Positions 32,833-40,311 of a DNA stretch of 64,000 nt are shown piece after piece (the stretch's first letter is position 1; each line of letters begins with the position of its first letter). Made by a program: the position numbers and the translations under genes. This DNA comes from Limosilactobacillus frumenti DSM 13145 (lineage in GTDB: Bacteria; Bacillota; Bacilli; Lactobacillales; Lactobacillaceae), in contig NZ_AZER01000016.1 in NCBI RefSeq assembly GCF_001436045.1, positions 372,001-436,000 of the forward strand, given 5' to 3'. The notes beneath the pieces are model-generated. The model did not search any database, was not told the origin of the DNA, and worked only from the letters and a program-made list of their open reading frames with translations.

Positions 32833-33279
32833 TTACTTTGACTTGATCCGGACAGACTCATCTGGACACATTAACGCACCTTCCCACAATGCTTGATCCT
32901 GCTTTCTACGGTACGTTCTATCGTCCATATAGGCATTGTAATGTTCGTTAATGTAATTCATCGTCTTCACTGCTGACCAGCCCTTAATGAACCTGTGAAG
33001 CAAGATATCACCTAATATCTCCTCGTCTTCGCCAACGCTCATTAAGACCGTGCAACACTTGATTCTCGTCTGGTACTGATAGCTGGCTTCTGAGAAGTTA
33101 ACAAACTGACTATCCGGGTCATGAGTAGTTCCGTGTGGTTGTCCGTCCATGCTGGGTGATCCAACCTTTGGAAAACGTTGTAACGCTTTCAACTTCCACT
33201 TCTTCCAATCCCGTAGATACTGTTTGAAGGCTTCTTTGGTTGCCTGTTGATCTAGATTACCGAATACTTCGTCTACCAC
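32833..33279 (-). CDS. ArpU family phage late regulator
   Basis: A 148-residue protein of the ArpU type, regulators placed just before packaging genes and thought to switch on late transcription. The N-terminus is helical and basic (QYLRDWKKWKLKALQRFPKVGSPSMDG). The C-terminal half (GDILLHRFIKGWSAVKTMNYINEHYNAYMDDRTYRRKQDQALWEGALMCPDESVR) contains a sigma-like helix-turn-helix with a tyrosine/arginine-rich recognition segment. It is the last protein gene before the 1.1-kb non-coding region. Confidence 0.8.
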   Translation of the reverse strand: MVDEVFGNLDQQATKEAFKQYLRDWKKWKLKALQRFPKVGSPSMDGQPHGTTHDPDSQFVNFSEASYQYQTRIKCCTVLMSVGEDEEILGDILLHRFIKGWSAVKTMNYINEHYNAYMDDRTYRRKQDQALWEGALMCPDESVRIKSK

Positions 33280-33304
33280 GCTCTACACCCCTCATAAATG
33301 CTTG

Positions 33305-33367
33305 TGATATAATGAATCTGTTTGAATATATACCGTTGAGGGCGTCCGTGTAGGGCGCCTTTTTTTA
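33305..33367 (+). ncRNA. Short plus-strand promoter-terminator unit (candidate sRNA, about 50 nt)
   Basis: An extended -10 box TGATATAAT (33305..33313) is followed about 28 bases later by a strong terminator: GGCGTCC/GGGCGCC with a 5-nt loop and T7 (33341..33366). The unit lies between two leftward genes on the opposite strand. No -35 is recognisable. A similar unit lies at 40053..40152. Confidence 0.5.
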
Positions 33368-33778
33368 ATGCACTTTGTAATCACTACGAATGTTTGCCAG
33401 CACATCCTGAACCGTAAACTTCCCAAAGTTTTTGATGTGGTAAGTTTGCGTAATTTTACAGATTTCGTTTTTATCTATGTCTAAAACCTCACCAATAGTA
33501 CCGGAACTCATGCCATGCTCATACAGGAAACGAATCTTCCATTCATCGTCTTGAAAGTGACACTTATCGACTTCTTCACGAATCTTGTTGATACAGATTT
33601 TGTGTGATATCTGCTCAGCCATCGCAATACGCCTTCGGTAGGCATGAATTTCTTTTAGCCGCCAATCGTTCGGACTAAGTGTTTTCTCCAAAGGTGTTGT
33701 TGTATCTCCCCAGTCATGATTAAGGGTTAGTGATGTCATTGCCGCTTCCAACCCGGCACTCCAGCACTTAATACCCAT
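33365..33778 (-). CDS. Phage protein with C-terminal helix-turn-helix, 137 aa
   Basis: A 137-residue protein whose second half (FQDDEWKIRFLYEHGMSSGTIGEVLDIDKNEICKITQTYHI) reads as a helix-turn-helix similar to sigma region 4. It lies directly before the ArpU-like gene, so a role in late gene control is plausible but unproven. The ATG at 33778 has an AGGAG ribosome binding site. Its last bases overlap the T-run of the plus-strand mini-unit. Confidence 0.7.
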   Translation of the reverse strand: MGIKCWSAGLEAAMTSLTLNHDWGDTTTPLEKTLSPNDWRLKEIHAYRRRIAMAEQISHKICINKIREEVDKCHFQDDEWKIRFLYEHGMSSGTIGEVLDIDKNEICKITQTYHIKNFGKFTVQDVLANIRSDYKVH

Positions 33779-33818
33779 GTTTTCATCTCCTCACTTGTCA
33801 TACTCACTTACTTCATCC

Positions 33819-33947
33819 TCACAGTGATAAGACGATACTGATTAAGCTTTTCCAGATTGCTAATGCTATCCATACCAAGCCACCCAAAATGGCAATGACT
33901 ACAGCTAGATAGATGAGATAAATCAATCCGATGTATATCCTAATCAT
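33819..33947 (-). CDS. Small membrane protein, 42 aa
   Basis: A 42-residue almost entirely hydrophobic protein (IYIGLIYLIYLAVVIAILGGLVWIALAIW)  with one long or two short membrane helices. A strong GAGGAGG sequence lies before the ATG at 33947. Function unknown; small membrane proteins of this kind are frequent in the middle region of lactobacillus phages. Confidence 0.6.
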   Translation of the reverse strand: MIRIYIGLIYLIYLAVVIAILGGLVWIALAIWKSLISIVLSL

Positions 33948-34137
33948 CCGGAACCTCCTCAATGGCATCCGCACTCACCTTAACCGGGTCATACTTCCAT
34001 GCCAATTCTTTAGGCGGTTCAAGTGTGAATACGTGATAATTACTTCTAACTTGGTTCTTAGTAATAAAATACTTATGTCCCATACAATACACGGGTTTTT
34101 TATTTTTCAATGCTTTTTCTGCTTGTGAGTAGAGCAA
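33940..34137 (-). CDS. Hypothetical phage protein, 65 aa, TTG start
   Basis: A 65-residue protein (SQAEKALKNKKPVYCMGHKYFITKNQVRSNYHVFTLEPPKELAWKYDP). I do not recognise it. The TTG at 34137 follows AGGTGA at good spacing, and the frame overlaps the RusA gene end by 31 bases and the small membrane protein by eight. Tight overlaps argue it is real. Confidence 0.62.
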   Translation of the reverse strand: MLYSQAEKALKNKKPVYCMGHKYFITKNQVRSNYHVFTLEPPKELAWKYDPVKVSADAIEEVPDD

Positions 34138-34541
34138 AGCTTTTTCACCTCAATTTCAACTCGTGGTCTATCTGAATAAAATTTGTGTGCAGAAATATCT
34201 ACAATTTGGTTGTCATCTTGCCACAGGATGCCGTTTAAGCCGTCTAACGTCGACTTGATGTAATTATCAACATCGGGCTTCATTGTTGGCCTATGTGCTC
34301 CTGACAGGCGTAATTTGCGTTCCTTTTTAGTAATGCTTGTTTGAAGATGACGATAAAAACCTAATTCAACCTGTAACGGTCCATCTAAAGGCTTCCCGTC
34401 ATACATAGCAACGGCCATTATCGCTAACTGGCGCTTGTATACCGCAACCTTTTTAAGATCATACATCCGAATGCCTCGTCTCATTCTGACCGCTCTCGGC
34501 CGTGCTTGCTCAACTGGCTCTAACTCAAAGATTAGCTTCAT
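34107..34541 (-). CDS. RusA family Holliday junction resolvase
   Basis: Endonuclease cleaving four-way DNA junctions during phage recombination and before packaging. The 144 residues show LEPVEQARPRAVRMRRGIRMYD, MKPDVDNYIKSTLDGLNGILWQDDNQIVDI with the catalytic aspartates, and PRVEIEVKKL. Length matches the family. It overlaps a 37-residue membrane protein gene upstream by four bases (ATGA). Confidence 0.92.
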   Translation of the reverse strand: MKLIFELEPVEQARPRAVRMRRGIRMYDLKKVAVYKRQLAIMAVAMYDGKPLDGPLQVELGFYRHLQTSITKKERKLRLSGAHRPTMKPDVDNYIKSTLDGLNGILWQDDNQIVDISAHKFYSDRPRVEIEVKKLCSTHKQKKH

Positions 34542-34651
34542 TTACGCTTAATCCTTTCGTTTGTGCTATCTATCTTAATCGTTGTTATTACTCCCAGCAC
34601 GAAGCCAATCGCTCCAGCTACTGTGATTGCTAGTAAGTCATATATGCTCAT
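34538..34651 (-). CDS. Small membrane protein, 37 aa
   Basis: Encodes MSIYDLLAITVAGAIGFVLGVITTIKIDSTNERIKRK: one membrane helix and a basic tail predicted to face the cytoplasm. Overlaps its upstream neighbour (34648) and the RusA start by four bases each, so it is translationally coupled to both. No family assigned. Confidence 0.6.
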   Translation of the reverse strand: MSIYDLLAITVAGAIGFVLGVITTIKIDSTNERIKRK

Positions 34652-34857
34652 TGCTTATACTCCCCAATATTAAACGCAATTGGTCCAATCTGACTGTACA
34701 AAAATTTCCTATATCTTCGACTAAAAGGTGTGTACTGCCGCCATCTTGGCTTATGAACTATACCCGAACGATTAGCAAGTTTCCTCTCATCTTTATATTC
34801 TCGATTGCTATATTCAGAAGCCAAATGAAATGCCTTTCTGTTCATAGTCTTTTCCAT
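34648..34857 (-). CDS. Hypothetical basic phage protein, 69 aa
   Basis: A 69-residue strongly basic protein (NRKAFHLASEYSNREYKDERKLANRSGIVHKPRWRQYTPFSRRYRKFLYSQIG). Unrecognised; nucleic-acid binding would fit its charge. It lies in the run of small early or middle genes between the replication loader and RusA and is coupled to the following membrane protein gene. Confidence 0.6.
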   Translation of the reverse strand: MEKTMNRKAFHLASEYSNREYKDERKLANRSGIVHKPRWRQYTPFSRRYRKFLYSQIGPIAFNIGEYKQ

Positions 34858-34910
34858 TATTCACCCTCCACAGGTTCCTTCATCGCATCAATAGCCGGTG
34901 CAGTAAATAC

Positions 34911-35099
34911 TCATTTATCTCGTGGCACCTCCGGTAGACGATCGGCCATCTTTTCTAGTTCGTCAATCAACGTCAAGCACTTGCGCACATCACGCAGTTG
35001 CTGCTCACCATTAGTCGGGTACATTTCAAACATAATTGATAGCTCTTCGATGTAATCATCGAAGGTTGGGCATCCCAACCCGGTAAACTTAGCAAGCAT
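34911..35099 (-). CDS. Hypothetical phage protein, 62 aa
   Basis: From the ATG at 35099 (GGAGG nine bases upstream, one base shared with the preceding stop) it encodes MLAKFTGLGCPTFDDYIEELSIMFEMYPTNGEQQLRDVRKCLTLIDELEKMADRLPEVPRDK. Acidic and helical; no family recognised. The coupled start identifies it as part of the operon. Confidence 0.62.
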   Translation of the reverse strand: MLAKFTGLGCPTFDDYIEELSIMFEMYPTNGEQQLRDVRKCLTLIDELEKMADRLPEVPRDK

Positions 35100-35434
35100 T
35101 AGTCGTCCTCCATTCTTTGAGTTTCCCAAGCATAACTAACTATCGTGTCAACCTCGAATTTCTTACCACACTCTTCACAGATTTCCTCACACTCTCCGTC
35201 TTCATATAGCTCTGGAAATTCAAAATCCTCTGAATTGCTAAGAACAGCGCCACAATAAGGGCATACGATATATTTATCACTAAATGTATCCGGCTTACCT
35301 TCCTCTATGCTTTCGCGAATATCTCCTAAATGTTTCTCATTCAAGCAGTCATAACATAGGCCACCGTTTATCCAAGCAGGACACTCTTTTCCGCATCTTT
35401 TGCAATGTGTATCTTCATAGCTCAATGCCATCAT
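35099..35434 (-). CDS. Zinc-finger-like phage protein with four CxxC motifs, 111 aa
   Basis: Four Cys pairs (CKRCGKEC, CYDC, CPYC, CEECGKK) predict two zinc-binding modules separated by an acidic linker. Proteins like this may bind nucleic acids or protein partners; no specific family is recognised. It starts at 35434 (MMALS) and overlaps the upstream gene by four bases. Confidence 0.65.
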   Translation of the reverse strand: MMALSYEDTHCKRCGKECPAWINGGLCYDCLNEKHLGDIRESIEEGKPDTFSDKYIVCPYCGAVLSNSEDFEFPELYEDGECEEICEECGKKFEVDTIVSYAWETQRMEDD

Positions 35435-35817
35435 TCTTCCCCCTCATGTTCACTCTCACGATTAAATTTAGCCAATTCTAATTCTGTAATGAATGGTTTC
35501 CCGTTATATTGGGCTTCCACAGAACGCTTGAAAAATTCAACAGCTTTGTGTTCTGGATATAAGAATTTAAGCTTATCCATGATTGCCATCGCTCTAAGTT
35601 TTTGCTCTAAGCTCCCCGCTTTGTTAAACGACTTCGACAATAGATCAGCAAACCGTAGTAAATCATGGAGTTGTTTATTGCTAATCCAGTAAGATTGATC
35701 CGCTTGTTTTCTGCCGAATTGCTCAGTAAGAATTATTTCTAGCTTTTTCAGATAAGCATCATTTTCTAAACTTTCATAAAGATATTCACCTAATGCTTTC
35801 TTTTCTTCGTTCATCAT
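35431..35817 (-). CDS. Hypothetical phage protein, 128 aa
   Basis: A helical charged protein (ALGEYLYESLENDAYLKKLEIILTEQFGRKQADQSYWISNKQLHDLLRFADLLSKSFNKAGSLEQKLRAM). I do not recognise a family. A longer frame to 35898 exists, but AGAGGTGG before the ATG at 35817 favours the shorter form. It follows the DnaC-like loader, so a replication-linked role is possible. Confidence 0.62.
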   Translation of the reverse strand: MMNEEKKALGEYLYESLENDAYLKKLEIILTEQFGRKQADQSYWISNKQLHDLLRFADLLSKSFNKAGSLEQKLRAMAIMDKLKFLYPEHKAVEFFKRSVEAQYNGKPFITELELAKFNRESEHEGEE

Positions 35818-35890
35818 TCTTCCACCTCTTAGACTTTCTTGCCGATTCTTTCCACCACTGTGACCAGTCATATCCCGTTGCGGTTTCCTC

Positions 35891-36679
35891 CTACTCACGT
35901 AAATCTCTAAAGTCTGAAAAGTCGAATCGGTATGCCAAGCTGTGTGGCAATAGTCGACTGATTAGTTTCCCGTTGTATATGATGCTCAATTCATCTGGTG
36001 TATTATTAGTAGTGACGATTGTTGATTTAGCTACTCGATTGTGGTCAGTGTCATATCTTGCTGTGGCGATCTGCTCTAATGCTTGTTGCACATCTTTTTG
36101 AACGGGCTTATCGCTGTTGACACCGCCTTCGGTGCCGAGATCATCTAATACCAACACGTCAACACTTTGCATGGCGTCTAAGACCTTTTCCTTACGGTCT
36201 TGGGCGTCTTTGTATTTATATGATTGCCAGAACAAGCTCACTAGCTCAGTGGACGAGACAAACATTGTTGTCTTACCGTTCATACGAAGATAGTGCATCA
36301 TTGCTAGGGCTAGCGCCGTCTTACCAGTTCCCGGCTTGCCATACATTACAATTTTCTTGGGCCGATTAATCATCGACTTAGTAATCGACATCGCATTGCT
36401 TTTAATGTGTTGGGCTTCTTTCTGGTTGTCTTGCATACCAGGATCCCAACGATCAAACGTTGATGACAGTTTCTTTTTGCCTTCCCAAAGGCTCAAACTA
36501 TCAAAGACGATGTACTTAGCACCGCCTCCAGCAATCTGAATCTCTTTTGCAGTCTTAGACTTATAGATGTGTGCTTGCATTTTGCATAGCGCCGGATGAT
36601 CAACATCAACACCATGTTGTCGAAAGATATCTAGCATCTTTGGATTGGCAAGGATATTGCCAATTGCTTGTAAGGCCAT
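35891..36679 (-). CDS. DnaC-like helicase loader (AAA+ ATPase)
   Basis: Loads the host replicative helicase at the phage origin. The 262-residue protein carries Walker A GKPGTGKTALALAMMHYL near residue 118, Walker B VLVLDDLGTEGG near 180, and an arginine-finger-type end (GKLISRLLPHSLAYRFDFSDFRD). The N-terminus (NPKMLDIFRQHGVDVDHPALCKMQAHIYKSK) would contact helicase. It overlaps the DnaD-like initiator gene by one base, the classical initiator-loader pair. Confidence 0.9.
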   Translation of the reverse strand: MALQAIGNILANPKMLDIFRQHGVDVDHPALCKMQAHIYKSKTAKEIQIAGGGAKYIVFDSLSLWEGKKKLSSTFDRWDPGMQDNQKEAQHIKSNAMSITKSMINRPKKIVMYGKPGTGKTALALAMMHYLRMNGKTTMFVSSTELVSLFWQSYKYKDAQDRKEKVLDAMQSVDVLVLDDLGTEGGVNSDKPVQKDVQQALEQIATARYDTDHNRVAKSTIVTTNNTPDELSIIYNGKLISRLLPHSLAYRFDFSDFRDLRE

Positions 36680-37497
36680 TAACTCTTGTCTTCTTTCTTT
36701 TGTTGTTCAGCTTTAAGCCGATCTTCTTCTGCTTCCTTAGCCAAGATGCGTTGTAAGGCTTCAGTCTGAGTCAAACCAGCATCATTGGTTGGAAGATGAT
36801 AATGAGGACGTTCACGTTGCATAGATGATGATTTACCTTTTCTTTGCCGATACTTAGCTGATAGCTCTTCGGCCTCTTTAACGGTCTTCACATGATGGTC
36901 ATCAAGTGACTTCAATACCGTTTGCAGATAAGACCAGTTAGGATGATCAGCTTTATCATTGGTTCGTTTAATTGCATAACAAACCAGGTCACTACCAAGT
37001 CGGTTAATGTAATTAGAAAAGATTGGTAGGTTCAGCCCACTTTGCACATTGATACCTGCTAAACGAGCTAAATCGAATGGATTTTGAGCCGTCCTATGAT
37101 CATCATCATTACTAATACTTGTATTACTCTTATGTGTATTACTCTCTTCACAATTTTCTAAATACCCCCCTTTAGTTTTTTTAATAGGGGTATTTAATTT
37201 ATTAACTACCCTAATTTCTCGTCTGATTATCTGCTTTCCAGAATATTTGTTGTGAATCACAACATATCCTTTTTCTTTTAGTGAAGTGATAATTTGAGAT
37301 GCACGGCCTGGAGTAACACCGAAGAAGTTGGCAAAGTGTTTATTACTAGCAAAGCACCCCTCACCATTGTCTAAACTGTCGATTTCAACAATGAACAGCA
37401 TCTCCATTGGCCGAAGGTTTTCATCGAGCCAATACTTCTTTGGAATCCAAACGCCCTTAAAATCACGATTGTTCTTGGCAACTTTTCTACTAGTCAT
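36679..37497 (-). CDS. Phage replication initiator with winged helix and DnaD-like domain
   Basis: A 272-residue protein. The N-terminal winged helix (ENLRPMEMLFIVEIDSLDNGEGCFASNKHFANFFGVTPGRASQIITSLKEKGYVVI) should bind origin DNA. A short Asn/Ser linker leads to a DnaD/phage C-terminal domain (NLPIFSNYINRLGSDLVCYAIKRTNDKADHPNWSYLQTVLKSLDDHHVKTVKEAE). It precedes the loader. No clear iteron cluster was found inside the gene by eye. Confidence 0.85.
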   Translation of the reverse strand: MTSRKVAKNNRDFKGVWIPKKYWLDENLRPMEMLFIVEIDSLDNGEGCFASNKHFANFFGVTPGRASQIITSLKEKGYVVIHNKYSGKQIIRREIRVVNKLNTPIKKTKGGYLENCEESNTHKSNTSISNDDDHRTAQNPFDLARLAGINVQSGLNLPIFSNYINRLGSDLVCYAIKRTNDKADHPNWSYLQTVLKSLDDHHVKTVKEAEELSAKYRQRKGKSSSMQRERPHYHLPTNDAGLTQTEALQRILAKEAEEDRLKAEQQKKEDKS

Positions 37498-38152
37498 CTG
37501 TTAGCCTCCCGAGATGTAATTTTTTTGCTAACTCCGGTGTAACTTTGATTGGTTTCAGGTGATACCGTTGCATGAAGCTTTTGATGCCCATCGCATGACG
37601 TATCGTATGATGTACCCGGCACAGAGGCTCAATATACATACCAACTTGGTTGATCTTGTCACGGTTTCGCCCCATACCAATCGTCTTCACATGATCGATA
37701 TCCGCATGTTCTTTTAAGCAGATGGCGCATCGCCTATGTCGAACACACATGGCAACTCTTGGGAAATCATCAGGTAATGAATCCCAGATTTTTGTTCTAA
37801 AGGGAATGTCCTCATGAAACATGAAGTCAAGAATGGTTGTGATCATGTAACTGGCAGTTGTCATCGAACAATCTGATAAGCTGAACGGTTTCACGTTGAA
37901 GATGCCTTCGACCATGCTTTTGAAGTAAGCCTTTGCTTCTTCGGGGACATATCCGGTGTAAGTGCAAAAGTCATTGATCAATGCATAGATTTTCTTCCGC
38001 TGGTCTGGTGTGATATGCCTGCCATCTTCGATCGAGAGCTCGACTGTGGGCTGTTTACCATTGGCAAGTGCAGTTAAACGGCTCACGTTTAAATCGCTCT
38101 CTAGCTCGATCTGAACCGTATTTCCTGATGTGCTAATCAGCTTACCGAACAT
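37490..38152 (-). CDS. Putative HNHc nuclease
   Basis: A 220-residue protein with the phage HNHc layout: N-terminal region ITPDQRKKIYALINDFCTYTGY, then LCVRHRRCAICLKEHADIDHVKTIGMGRNRDKINQVGMYIEPLCRVHHTIRHAMG. The two Cys pairs and the DH and HH residues form the HNH metal centre. It sits between the annealing protein and the replication initiator; in related phages this protein belongs to the recombination module. Confidence 0.86.
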   Translation of the reverse strand: MFGKLISTSGNTVQIELESDLNVSRLTALANGKQPTVELSIEDGRHITPDQRKKIYALINDFCTYTGYVPEEAKAYFKSMVEGIFNVKPFSLSDCSMTTASYMITTILDFMFHEDIPFRTKIWDSLPDDFPRVAMCVRHRRCAICLKEHADIDHVKTIGMGRNRDKINQVGMYIEPLCRVHHTIRHAMGIKSFMQRYHLKPIKVTPELAKKLHLGRLTDD

Positions 38153-38157
38153 CTACA

Positions 38158-38922
38158 TCACACTGCTTTCTGGTTCTCCTTCTGAAGCTGACGATACATA
38201 GCGGTAGCACCACCAAGTAGAGCAAGATCAGGGTTTTCTTTGTATGCCCGTTCGTTCTTGTACTGGTCAATCAGTGCCGCCTTGACTTCAGTAGTGGTTG
38301 TGCCTTGTTCATCAGCAAGAACCTTCAAAGCTTTATCAAGCCGTGACTTTATTTCCTGCTTCTTAGCCTGTTCCTTGGCTTCTTCCCGTTGCTTGTCGCT
38401 TTCAGAAATATCACCCATTGGCAAATCTTCGCCGGCATAAAGGTTTAATCCTAATCCAGCCATAGCAAGAGCCTTGACTAGGCAACGTTTTTGCGTTTTG
38501 TTAATCTGTTGCATCGTTGGGTTAATAACGGCATTATTAGCATTATCCATGACGTAAAGTGATTCACTGTAATCAGTGCCGTTTACTTTGATAGTGCATT
38601 CAACCATTGTCCCTGTTGTTGTAGTTAGATAAGGCACTTCACGATTAGTGATCTGAAAGTTTGTAACCACTGTTCGATAACGTGTGTATTCCTTACCGTA
38701 AGATTTAGTCTTGTATGCTTCTTTCTTAGTGGTTAATACCATTTCGGGAAAGCACTTAAATGTTGGTGTTGGTGTGTCTGGGTACTTACTTTTGAGCATG
38801 CTCCAAGCAAAAGCCCAACTCACATACTTTAATTCTGGGCCTTTTTTCATTTTGATCAGGTCAATGTGGTTGGAAACATCAACCTTAGATAGTGTTTCAA
38901 ACACTGACTTCTTTTCTGCCAT
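38158..38922 (-). CDS. Single-strand annealing protein (Sak/DUF1071 type)
   Basis: Recombinase promoting annealing of complementary strands during phage replication. The 254 residues contain the family core LKYVSWAFAWSMLKSKYPDTPTPTFKCF, VPYLTTTTGTMVECTIKVNG and NAVINPTMQQINKTQKRCLVKALAMAGLGLNLYAGEDLP; the C-terminus is charged and helical. The ATG at 38922 follows AAAGGAGG and is preferred to the longer frame. Downstream of Gam, as in other recombination cassettes. Confidence 0.88.
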   Translation of the reverse strand: MAEKKSVFETLSKVDVSNHIDLIKMKKGPELKYVSWAFAWSMLKSKYPDTPTPTFKCFPEMVLTTKKEAYKTKSYGKEYTRYRTVVTNFQITNREVPYLTTTTGTMVECTIKVNGTDYSESLYVMDNANNAVINPTMQQINKTQKRCLVKALAMAGLGLNLYAGEDLPMGDISESDKQREEAKEQAKKQEIKSRLDKALKVLADEQGTTTTEVKAALIDQYKNERAYKENPDLALLGGATAMYRQLQKENQKAV

Positions 38923-38924
38923 AA

Positions 38925-39476
38925 CTAATCCTCCTTTGTAGTCCAATTGCCTTTAGCGTTCTTATGCTTCAATTCAATCTTGGCAGGCTTCTTTACGACT
39001 TTGACATCATCGATTGGTTCACCATCAGCATTAACAACGTGTTCACCATCAGGCGAAGATAATGTTTTTTTAAGCTTGCCCCACTGAAGTTTGTCCTCTT
39101 CAACGTGCTTAACAAACTCAGTCCCTTTGTAATGATTGATAAGAGCCTGTTTGTCAGCTACTTGTAAGCTAGTCGATGGCTTACTCTTAACGATCCGGCC
39201 AAATGGTGAATCCTTAAATTCCCACTTGGGATCAGCTTCCATCTGTGACTGTGCATACTGCAAAACGATGTCATTGAAGTTCTGTAATTCGGCCTGTAGG
39301 GCTTTAATCTTGCCCTGATAGAACTCAACTTCTTGTTCCATCATGTTCTTGGTACCGATAATCTCTTGACGCTTTTGTTCGGCTTTTTGTAGCGTCCAGA
39401 TCAACGCTTGATTGCTATCAATCGTGAAGCGTTTAGGCTCTTGGCTTTCTTTAGCTTTCTTAGCTGATTCATTCAT
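38925..39476 (-). CDS. Host-nuclease inhibitor Gam family protein
   Basis: Mu Gam-like protein that coats double-stranded DNA ends against host exonucleases. About 183 residues; central coiled coil (QEIIGTKNMMEQEVEFYQGKIKALQAELQNFNDIVLQYAQSQ) followed by WEFKDSPFGRIVKSKPSTSLQVADKQALINHYKGTEFVKHVEEDKLQWGKLKKTL. The ATG at 39476 overlaps the stop of the 46-residue acidic gene (ATGAATGA), so longer frames upstream are not used. Confidence 0.87.
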   Translation of the reverse strand: MNESAKKAKESQEPKRFTIDSNQALIWTLQKAEQKRQEIIGTKNMMEQEVEFYQGKIKALQAELQNFNDIVLQYAQSQMEADPKWEFKDSPFGRIVKSKPSTSLQVADKQALINHYKGTEFVKHVEEDKLQWGKLKKTLSSPDGEHVVNADGEPIDDVKVVKKPAKIELKHKNAKGNWTTKED

Positions 39477-39609
39477 CGTCTTCACCGTCCTCTTCATCAT
39501 CTGGCCCATCCCAGATGCCATCATCAATCGGCTTGTGATCAATCCACGGGCACCCTGGTGTTGATTCACAATCTTGTTCAAATAGAAAATCCCAGTTAAT
39601 CTTGCTCAT
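39469..39609 (-). CDS. Small acidic phage protein, 46 aa
   Basis: Encodes MSKINWDFLFEQDCESTPGCPWIDHKPIDDGIWDGPDDEEDGEDDE. The acidic end suggests a DNA-mimic character, but that is speculation. The ATG shares a base with the upstream stop and the stop overlaps the Gam start by eight bases, so it is held in a tight translational chain and is probably real. Confidence 0.6.
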   Translation of the reverse strand: MSKINWDFLFEQDCESTPGCPWIDHKPIDDGIWDGPDDEEDGEDDE

Positions 39610-39848
39610 TACTTAGCACCTGCTTTCTTAAATGCCTTGTTTTCGATTACTTCATATTCTGGATTGGCTTCAATCCAGTCCACTACGGGATCACCTATTT
39701 GATCAAAGAAGCTGTCATACAGGCAACGTTTCGAGCAGAAATAACAATCTTGTTGTGCGTCATAATAATGATGATCATTGTCATTAAAATCGAATGGCTT
39801 ATGGCACCAATCGCATTGTTTAATTGTGTTTTGTAATTTAATTTGCAT
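39609..39848 (-). CDS. Zinc-binding small phage protein, 79 aa
   Basis: From the ATG at 39848 (AAGGAG ten bases upstream) the protein reads IKQCDWCHKPFDFNDNDHHYYDAQQDCYFCSKRCLYDSFFDQIGDPVVDWIE. CDWC and CYFCSKRC form a TRASH/MYM-like zinc site. Function unknown. It overlaps the end of the HTH gene upstream. Confidence 0.68.
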   Translation of the reverse strand: MQIKLQNTIKQCDWCHKPFDFNDNDHHYYDAQQDCYFCSKRCLYDSFFDQIGDPVVDWIEANPEYEVIENKAFKKAGAK

Positions 39849-40071
39849 GTTGGTCTGTCTCCTTAAAGAAATATGTCGGTTGAACACATAATCCGTTGCA
39901 TAGTTCTGCAATAGTTGAAAATTTAATCATTTTTGCTTTACCAGAGCGACAACTATTAATCGTGTTTCTTGAAACATTTGTTTTCTTGGAAAGCTCTGTA
40001 GCAGATATGTTGAGTTCTGCCATACGAACTCTTAAATTTATTGAAAAAGTTTTTGACACAGAAATTTTCAT
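39838..40071 (-). CDS. XRE-family helix-turn-helix protein, 77 aa
   Basis: A 77-residue protein with INLRVRMAELNISATELSKKTNVSRNTINSCRSGKAKMIKFSTIAELCNGLCVQPTYFF, a complete five-helix Cro/C1-type fold. It lies in the early operon rather than in the immunity region, so it probably tunes early transcription or binds the unusual plus-strand unit just upstream of it. The -35 box of that unit lies inside its first codons. Confidence 0.78.
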   Translation of the reverse strand: MKISVSKTFSINLRVRMAELNISATELSKKTNVSRNTINSCRSGKAKMIKFSTIAELCNGLCVQPTYFFKETDQHAN

Positions 40072-40152
40072 GATATAATCTTCTTAGTTGATATAATTTC
40101 CAAAACTACTTATTTCGGGCGTCAGTGTTTGCGGCACTGTCGCTCTTTTTTT
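40053..40152 (+). ncRNA. Plus-strand promoter-terminator unit (candidate antisense sRNA)
   Basis: TTGACA (40053..40058), a 15-bp spacer and extended -10 TGATATAAT (40071..40079) form a promoter; a second TGATATAAT lies at 40089..40097. A terminator GCGTCAGTG/CACTGTCGC (one mismatch) with a T-run ends near 40152. The predicted RNA is about 60-70 nt and antisense to the 3' end of the membrane protein gene 40106..40306. Confidence 0.58.
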
Positions 40153-40306
40153 CGTTATAAAGTCCTTCTTTGAAATTGCTGATGATGTGGATTGCCAGGA
40201 AGATAGCCAGAACTGCAGCTATTGGCAGATATTCATCAACAAGTGCAATGACAGTGCAGTAAGTGAGCACCATCGTTACAACGTTACTTAGTCCTTGTGG
40301 CATCAT
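40106..40306 (-). CDS. Small membrane protein, 66 aa
   Basis: Two hydrophobic segments (LSNVVTMVLTYCTVIALV and YLPIAAVLAIFLAIHIISNF) and a charged C-terminus. The ATG at 40306 has AAGG about nine bases upstream; a GTG at 40315 is an alternative. Unrecognised; lies among early regulators. The candidate plus-strand RNA at 40053..40152 overlaps its 3' end. Confidence 0.6.
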   Translation of the reverse strand: MMPQGLSNVVTMVLTYCTVIALVDEYLPIAAVLAIFLAIHIISNFKEGLYNEKKSDSAANTDARNK

Positions 40307-40311
40307 GTTGG

